Source: Fallopia convolvulus
Lineage: Eukaryota; Streptophyta; Magnoliopsida; Caryophyllales; Polygonaceae
Assembly (NCBI GenBank): GCA_964016875.1
Contig: OZ024721.1
Coordinates: 38,454,323 to 38,518,322, forward strand
Length of the DNA: 64,000 nt
Direction of reading: 5' to 3'
The translations under genes and the position numbers were made by a program. Below the pieces are notes generated by a model, which was not told the DNA's origin, searched no databases, and was given only the letters and a program-made list of their open reading frames with translations. This document shows positions 56,445-64,000 of the stretch, in pieces; positions within the stretch are counted from its first letter, which is position 1, and each line of letters begins with the position of its first letter.

Positions 56445-59400
56445 GTTTTCGTCAAATTAATTAGATGAGGCTTTGGAATTGTTTGGAAGGAAAATAGGAA
56501 CAAAAAGAAGAGCAGCTAGAGATGGAGAAAAAGACCCTAGGATTTGGATTGACACTTGATGCTCTATTAATTGATGCTTGGTGGTGTACTCCTCAAAAAA
56601 ATGATACTTGGTTTTCGTATTTATAATATATGATGTGTGTGTGCTTACATGTGTCAACTTCACTTGTTATTATTCCCTCTCATCACAAATCAATAACATT
56701 TTGACACTTAATTTTGACCAATCTTATATGTCATTTTAATTTTCTTAGACAATTAATTACGAATAAGATATGAAAATTGTTATTGAAATTAAGAAAAACT
56801 TATTTAATGCGTTATAAAATTAAGAATTTTTTTAAAATTTCGAGTTTAATGATTTTTTTAAATTTTGTGTCAAGTGTTAAAACGACACTTATTTTCAATC
56901 GCAAAGAGTAAAAATGAAAAAAAAATAGTTTTAATACTAGGATAAGTCTAGGTTCCTTAAACAAGGTTTAGTTAAATATAAATAATCTATATATTTATTA
57001 ATGAATTAACTTCATATAAAATAAAATCTTGACATATCAGAATTATTTGATGCATGAGTTGTTATATATATTTATTAAATATGATAATAATTTAGTTATT
57101 ATTAATTCGAGTCAAATTGGTAGATGAGACCTAACATTGTAATTTTTTTTTATAAAACATCTAATGATATAAAATTATTTATAGGATGACTTTTAGCCAT
57201 AAAATTAACATATGGTAGAAATCTCTTCTTTAGTGTATAAACACATACATTTTTTCTTTGAAATATTTGTCATTTTAGTTTGTTTTTTTTATAAATAGTT
57301 ATTTTTAAACTATTTTGATCATTTTAAGTCTATTAATTACCCTTATTAAGGATTTGTTTAGTCAATCATTTGGTGGATCATATAGCAAAACAAGTGTTCA
57401 CTTTCAATGAGGTTGAAGCTACTCCAAACATCTAGGAACTCATCCATCAAAATGCACTAGGATGGCTCATGTCTATATGAATAGATCCACCTAATATTTT
57501 TTCTTGTAAAAAAATTATGTGAAAAGTTGTGTTTTGCAGTAGAGTTGTAATTTAACTTTATGAGTAGATTTAATGAGATCTCTACTATTAAAATATAAAT
57601 TGATGGATGATATTTAATTTATTTTTCTATATTTATCTTTTTTAGGGTTCATTAATTTGTACTGAGGTAATAATAATTATATACATCCAATTATAAATAG
57701 TATTAGTTAATGTGTTGTTACTAATTAATTGGCAGTTCGATGTATTTAATGATCCACAACTAACATTTTTCAATGCTTTGATTTACCTTCAATCGTAATA
57801 TATGCAGATTTTTTATAAATAATGTTTGACGACACTTTTTGTGTTAAGAGGAAATTATGTTGGCATCAGAAGTGAGGCTATATTTTTAGTTTCTACAGTA
57901 TATTTGTAGATAACACTTAGTATGTTCCTAACAACAATAAACTTCATGTTAGGTTTAGATGGTTTGAATAAGCGCAAAAAAATGATTTAATAGCGTCTAC
58001 TTTATTCGTGTACAACTTGTCTTAGGAAACATTTTTGAAATTTGACAGCCTACTATTAGAAACTTAAGGACTTTGAACATATAATAGAGGAAAAAAATAG
58101 AAATAGAAATGATTTTGAATATATATAATATATATTATATATGTATGTAGATTCATTTTTCAATAAGAATGCCGCTGTAAAATGTTATAAAACCAGATGA
58201 TATCAAAGTCGTATAGCATAGTCATAACATCAACGATTGAATAGCGAGCTCATAAAAAAAGCACAAATTACCAACAAAATACTGTGCTTTTCTTTCTCTT
58301 GATTATTCTCTTTAATCCAAATGTAATATCATTTTCAACATGAAATATGAATGTGAACTGTGTAGGTATACATACTTTTCATTAATTTTCCTAACAATCT
58401 TCTTGGAATAAATAGACAATGATAATTCATGTACAGTCACGTTCGAGAAGCATAGCTTTAGTTGGGTGAACCACCAACGAATGATAGAAATTCTACGTGG
58501 GCAAATATTAAGGGGCAAACTTACTAAGCTGATCGAAAACAATACTGTAATTATTAAATTACACAAAATTACTTGCCCATAATTTTATTATTAGATAAAA
58601 ATCATCCTTGAATAAAGTTCACCTTTTCAGCACCTATATATCATCATCACATGCACTACGGAGAATTTTAAACAATATACAAGTATATCTTTTTCCTGAG
58701 TCGTTTTGTTTCTTACTAGTAGGAGTATTAAATTGCTAGGATTGATTGGTGAAAAGGGAAGAAATAAAAGCTAGAAAAGGGCATAAGCCTAAAAAGCTAG
58801 GGCCGGGGGGATTCAAATCATCTGTCACGAGTGTGGGCACTTAAAAATGCAAATAGATAGATGGGATTGGGATGCTTACAATCAATTCACTGCTCAACTG
58901 TAACTTTATTGTCGCCTCTAGTAATTACGGTACATATTAACTGACAACTGTTTACGTATTCCTCCTCCATGATCTGAACTCAACTGCTTTTCTCTGTTTA
59001 GAATTTGATTTTTAGGCAGCTCCAACATTCTAGCTCCGAGGTTCACGTTATATATGCTCCGTACACCAAACCTTTGTTTTTGTCTTCACTTTAAACTCAA
59101 AATTTGACACTTGTAGATTCAAAAAAAATTCACTTGAGTTACACCTTCCTACCCTCACCTAGCCATGGGTTCAGTTCCAATGGAACGTGAAACTGAACCG
59201 AAAAAAACTGGCGGTTCTGGAACTGGGACCGAAACCACGGTCGTCCAGTCCCGGTCCCGATTCCACATTCCTTGGAACAGGAGAACTGTCAATTCTCCGG
59301 TAAATAATCGTTGAAACCGCGACCACGGTGTGAAAACCATGGTTCCAGTTTTGCCTTCTGTTACATTCGGTCTAAGATAGAATGTAAAATCGTGACTGTA

Positions 59401-59449
59401 GTTTGCAATCTATTACATTAAAGGTGTGATATGATATTTATATGGGTAA
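56445..59449. other. GDSL upstream region and AT-rich spacer
   Basis: A possible TATA box TATAAATA (minus strand) lies at 56618-56625. Between about 56,680 and 56,920 the ends TTCCCTCTCATCACAAATCA and its weak inverse suggest a decayed Stowaway-like MITE. Bases 59160-59345 are rich in inverted GGAACCG/CGGTTCC words and start and end with CCATGGNTNCAG, a possible small MITE. The rest is AT-rich. No gene is supported. Confidence 0.5.
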
Positions 59450-61023
59450 AAACTGATAGGAATTAGGAGAAAACTGGAACAATGGTTTCTCCACTCGAGC
59501 AATTGAAGTTTTGATAATTAATGACAAACACTTGGAACTAAGTCCATATTCAAGTGATTTCAGGAAAGATATAAGAATACAGAAAAACAAGGGAATTGTT
59601 CCCCATAACTGGACAAATCATGTGGCAAATAAATGAAGGATAAAAGAGACAATTCATTGTTTCTTTGGGCGGCAAGCACAAAAGGATAGAAGCGTCCCAA
59701 GATAGAAAAAGTGCAAAAGGTACGCTGGTCATTTGCGAAGGTGTCTTGTTACCCAAGAGTTAAAGGACAAAAGCGTCAAAAGGAAAGGCCTCTATACTAC
59801 AAATAGAAAGCGATGAAGATAGGTCAAGCACGCTCTCATAATGGAACGAATAGTATTCTCAAAAGGAAGCAAGTAATCTAGAGAGAAAGAGAGAGCTCGG
59901 AGCAACTCAAGTGAAGACGTCGAACCAGATCCAAAGGAGAAAGTACCAGATCCAATTGATGGGAACAACGTGAAGCTCGCCATCGAATTGGAAGTCGGTT
60001 CCTGTGCAAAAGGGACCTGCTCCAGGAACGAGTCAGGTTCAAGCTAAGTACTAGTGTTGATTGTGTTTAGTAGAACTAGGTTGTGTTTGTCAAACTAGTT
60101 AATAAACTAGTTGAAGTTAAAAAACTAGTTAAAATTAATAAACTAGATAACAATGGAGATAAAAAAACTAGTTAAATCCATAAACCATGTTTGTTGAAAT
60201 AAACTAGCTTTTAGATTCACAATCACGTTAACTTTCCATCCCACTACCTTCTCTCTCCTATCCACTACCTATTCTCTTATTTTTTATGGGTTGATTTTTT
60301 CTTTTTCTTTTCTCTTAATCAAATAAACTAGATAAACTAGCAAATAAGCTAGATTTTTTAGCTTATCATTTAAACTAGTTTATTAACCAATTACTAGTTT
60401 ATTTATGCAAGACAAACATAATTTATGAATTTCTTAAAACTAGTTCAGGTTTATTAACTAGTTTATTAAGTTTGACAAAAACAACCCTAGAATCATGATA
60501 GCTTAAGTCGATAATGTTGTTTGAATTTGGAGATTACAAACAATAGAGAAGTTCGTCTTTGTATCGTGTAACTAGAGATCTATCAAATTAATATAGTACT
60601 TGTTCAAAATCCTCCAAGGGAGGTAGAGGTTTACTCTTCAGCTAGTTGGTTGTAGAGGTTCCTCTATAAGGTAACGTGTCCATCTACTACGTTACTATTT
60701 TACTTTCTGTGTTGTTTATTTCCGCTGCGTAAGGGAACTGTCTTTGGAACAATTCCCGACTTGTCTTACTAACACAGATTTACGATCTTACAATTGGTAT
60801 CAGAGCCTGGTGATCTAGATTGACTGTTAGTTGCTGGATATCTACGGAATTGAATTCTATAGGACACAGGAACAACAAGCCACCCAAATTGATCGAAGGA
60901 CACTTCGAACGATGGCAGGGACTGATGAAGGACTGGATGAGCAGTCACGAACTCACGATTACCAATACTGGATAGTAATCAAGAAGGGGAACTTCACCAT
61001 CAACGGAGCCATCAAGGCCCACT
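59450..61023 (+). mobile_element. Copia-type 5' LTR with primer site and gag start (truncated)
   Basis: A tRNA-Met primer site TGGTATCAGAGCC lies at about 60795-60807, right after an LTR end TTACA. Downstream a gag-like frame reads PPKLIEGHFERWQGLMKDW, and a second frame reads YWIVIKKGNFTING, both typical of Sirevirus-like gag starts but frameshifted with stops. The LTR start is uncertain; I place it near 59450 because GTTTTGATAATTAATGACAAACAC (59506 onward) resembles Sirevirus LTR text. At 61023 the gag stops where a different LTR begins. Confidence 0.6.
60795..60807 (+). other. Primer-binding site of the right-hand copia fragment
   Basis: TGGTATCAGAGCC is a full match to the common initiator tRNA-Met complement and sits immediately after the LTR end. 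Confidence 0.85.
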
Positions 61024-64000
61024 TGATAGGCCAAATCCTACCCCACAAGTGTACATGATCAGTTTGTAATACGAAGGTGTCGAACTCTAGGACTAAATAG
61101 TATTAATTGCAACTTATCAATAGACTAAGCCATAAAAAGTAAAAAAATATTGAGAGATGATTGTGACTACGAACTAATGAAACCAAGCAAACAAGTAAAA
61201 AATGAGAATATCAATGGGAGAAAAGCTTCTAAGATTAAGAATCCCCACAACGAGATTGAATCAAATGAAAATGGGTCTTATCATGAAAACTAGAAATGAA
61301 CGTGGACCATTCTATTGAAACAATAAAAATGAATCTAGGCCATCCGATTAAAAAAATTAAAAATTAAAAAAATTAAAAAAATTATTTTATGTCATAAAAC
61401 GTGAACATGCAATACTAATTTGTGAACTTACCTATATTATATGTGAACGTATATTAAATTTTCTGAAGTTAAAATGCGGTTATATGTGAACGTACAACTC
61501 TTCTAATAATGTGAACATGTGTATAAAATATGTGAGCAGAATGTCAAATGTCAAACATCGTGTTCTTGGCAAAAATAACCAAAAAAAAGTTTATTTTTTG
61601 TCAAATTTTTTAAGCCGTTTAACGCTTGTATGATGATTTAATCGAACATGAACATAAAACATGAACAAATAGTACTAATATGTGAACACACTTGTAATAT
61701 ATGTGAACTTATTATAAAATCTCTTAACTGAAAAATGTGATAATATGTGAACATGTCTTATAATAGTGTAAACATATGCATAAAATATGTGAACATAACG
61801 TAAAAAAACAAATTTCGTGCTTTTGGCAAAAACAAGCGAAACTAAGAAAATTTGAAATTTCATTTATTTTTTTGTCAAAATTACCATTTTGCCCCTATCT
61901 ATTTTAATCATAGCCATCCATTTCTCACGTCCAAGGGTCCTCATTTGTTTCTAGTTTTCATGATAAGGCTCATTTCCATGTGAATCAACTTCTCCCCACA
62001 ACAATTGCTTTGGTAAACTTTAAATGGTGATTGCACAATCTTAATTTTGACTTGTTATGAAGGATCTAATGTATCTACTAAATTCTTTCGAACGTTAGCA
62101 AACGTAGCTAGACTCAATTAAACATCCACTTTCGTGTTGTAAATCAAAATCTAGACCTTTAACCACTTAGAATTTAAGATCGACTTGACTCAACATTCGC
62201 TTTTGCGATTGGAAAAATCAACTTAATCTTAAGATTTCGTATATGGTCCAATATTCGTTCAATCGTGTACATCCCAGCTTTGTCCTACAACAAATGCATA
62301 TATATGCAAAAACTCATTTATCTAAAAGGTTTGCAAAACATAAAAATATAAAACTTCCCTTAAATGAGAGGTGTTCCAAGTGCGCGATGATGCCCTTCCC
62401 AGCTTGCTTCTCGCTTTTATCTATCAGTGTCTTTAGCCACGTCGTAGATCCTTCGTAAGACCTTGCTCTTTTTCTTAATTCGTGCTCACATTCAGTTTTG
62501 ATCCACTTCGAGCGGGATTATGGATTTCATTCCTAAAGAATAGATGCATTTCATTCTTCTTGCTTTCCCACGCCTACTAAATTGTCTAGATTGGGTAACT
62601 GTAGCCTCTGAATGAGCTCTTGCAAGGCAGCAGCGCGAAGCTGTAGCGGGAACGTGGATATGCGGCTTGATTTGCGATTCTGGCCTTGTTCTAGTTTTTC
62701 TCTGATTTAGACCTCAAAAGACGAAGTGTAGATGATTTCTTCAGCTTTCCCTCCACATAAAGGTCGTAATTTTTTGACTTCTTTAGCTCTTGGACGATGC
62801 GTCAGAAGTTGTCTTAATTGTGTTTTGAATTATGTGCCTTACAGTCTTCAGATGCCCTTTCGACCCTTTTCCCAATGGTTTTCGAGTTTTGTGTCCGAAG
62901 ATGATTTGTAGTTTGTCTCGTCAGCTTTCTAACGATATGTGGATCGTCTCATTCTGACAATTGTAGCTCTCAAACGGTTGGTCAAAATTTTTCTTAGTAA
63001 TTCTTCATGTGAAACGTACAATAGCCTCTTGAGACGTGATTTTGATCCACTTAGGATGGCTTTCCATGCATGGTCCGTAAAGGAGAAAGCAAATTACACT
63101 TTATCTTCTTTCCGATGTCTCTTGAATCATCTAGGTTTGATAAACTGTGGCTCTCAAACGATGTGTTGCAAGATCACTGGGTCATACGTCGACTCCTATA
63201 TTCATCGAACTTTCGGGATGTGCGACCCCCAGCTTGTGTCGTAACCTTTGATCAACCCGTTCTGACTCGTCTACTATTGCACCTGCCACGAACTAGACTC
63301 TTCTTCGGTTTTGTCGTCTTGGTGTCCCCAACCTTGTGCACAATGAGCGCTCATGGTTCCGGAATCACCCTTGGTGTCTTGGATCCTCAACCCCTTGATT
63401 CTTCTTTCAGGAACGTTGCACCCAGATTGTCATGCATCTTAAATGTCGTTATATCATCCATGTCTTCTTGTGAGGACCCGCTTGCTCAATCGGCACGTCT
63501 TTTGGTGCGGTCTTGTTTGCTCGATCGGTCGTATTTAGCGTATTGCTTCTTCGTCGGTGTTGTCCAACTTGTGGCCCTCCATCAATTAGATCCTTCTAGG
63601 TATGATGATGTCGTGCCCCTGCGCGAATATCCTGTTGTATCAACGACCACGCCCTGCCTTGACCTTGTCTTCTATCGCGTTTGACCATCCCTAATCGATT
63701 AATTGCCATCGTTGTTACCTTTGTTAGGCCTTCCATCCTCCTCTCGGTCACGATCCGTATACACCGTCGTGTTGCACGTTCACTACTGATCTTGTCCGGC
63801 TCCTTTTCGGCTTGACCTCCCGATCACAGATATTAGGAGGCGCCCTCCGATCGCGAATACCTGAAGGCGCCTCTTGTCCAGTTTTGATTGAATTATCGTA
63901 TGAGAAATTCATTGGTCTTGTTCACTTCCTTCATATGGTGCCAAATATTTTTTGTAAAAATTATCACAGAGAAACTATTGTAGAGATTTTGAGAAGAGAA
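61024..64000 (-). mobile_element. Probable Tat-like Ty3 LTR/untranslated sequence, reverse orientation
   Basis: On the minus strand the end near 61024 reads CCTATCA preceded by GTGTACACTTGTGGGG and by TCCTAGAGTTCGACACCTTCGTATTACAAACTG (split here only for description), which resembles the 3' part of Tat-type LTRs. The stretch to the window end has repeated phrases such as GTAGCTCTCAAACG (62963 and 63149) and no convincing ORF; the 204-codon frame at 63070 has no family features. The right boundary is outside the window, so an LTR versus internal UTR cannot be separated. A Mutator-like MITE sits at 61252-61992. Confidence 0.45.
61252..61992. mobile_element. Mutator-like MITE with 10 bp target duplication
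   Basis: The ends are inverted over about 45 bp (61252-61296 against the complement of 61948-61992) with about eight mismatches; a central run CTTATCATGAAAACTAGAAA is identical. A perfect 10 bp direct repeat TCCCCACAAC flanks it at 61242-61251 and 61993-62002. TIRs this long with a 9-10 bp duplication indicate a Mutator-like element. The interior (61390-61800) repeats ATGTGAACAT/GTGAACTTA about ten times and has no transposase. Confidence 0.9.

Noticed and set aside
56680..56920. Possible second Stowaway MITE
   Set aside because: The ends are too degenerate for a firm call and no clean TA duplication with matching TIRs is seen.
59160..59345. Possible MITE with CCATGGNTNCAG ends and GGAACCG words
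   Set aside because: The inverted ends are short and I found no convincing target duplication, so it is only mentioned under the spacer.
63070..63684. 204-codon plus-strand frame near the right end
   Set aside because: No domain or family motif is visible, composition is unlike the host genes, and it overlaps another frame in repeat-derived LTR-like DNA. I treat it as chance.

Overview
The window is nuclear DNA of a flowering plant, most likely a eudicot. The evidence is spliced genes with GT-AG introns whose products match plant families (RPN3, alpha-expansin, MCA, GDSL lipase), AT-rich spacers, and a large load of plant transposable elements. I could not fix the genus. Roughly the first two thirds is nested transposons; bases 42,278-56,444 hold four host genes; the right end returns to transposon remains. 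I saw no rRNA, tRNA or CRISPR features.

Left block (1-21,390). A decayed reverse-strand Ty3/gypsy element (1 to about 5,150) carries two small hAT-like insertions with target duplications. It abuts a broken reverse-strand ORF of the type carried by plant Mutator-like/Ulp1 elements (about 5,150-6,888 and 19,387-21,110). That ORF is split by a complete 12.5 kb Athila-like Ty3 element at 6,889-19,386 (1,388 bp LTRs, TSD CATCC, tRNA-Asp primer site, gag-pol, and an extra ORF after pol).

Central nest (21,386-42,135). Outside to inside I read: a GGGGTGTT-type MITE, a hAT-like element, a reverse solo LTR (TSD GTAAT), a Sirevirus-like Ty1/copia element, and a gag-protease-only element with 1.5 kb LTRs (TSD ATGGC). 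The innermost element shares the Athila-like element's primer site, post-pol motif and pre-LTR hairpin, but lacks reverse transcriptase and integrase. It looks like a deletion derivative that depends on an autonomous relative. LTR divergence agrees with the nesting order.

Gene block. RPN3 (26S proteasome lid, 8 exons, +) starts about 140 bp from the edge of the nest. It is followed by a Stowaway MITE, an alpha-expansin (2 exons, +), a non-autonomous Helitron, an MCA-type mechanosensitive calcium-channel gene (7 coding exons, -) and a GDSL esterase/lipase (3 exons, -).

Right block (about 59,450-64,000). A copia 5' LTR plus gag start is cut at 61,024 by Tat-like LTR sequence, which itself contains a 741 bp Mutator-like MITE with a 10 bp TSD.

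The least expected signal is that each of the three best-preserved LTR elements carries its own short palindromic word scattered through LTR, coding and 3' regions: GCGCGGCCGCGC in the Athila-like element, TCGGGCCCGA in the gag-protease element, and GTCNNNGAC in the copia element. Several premature stops in the elements are C-to-T changes at CAG/CTG sites, as expected from CHG methylation.
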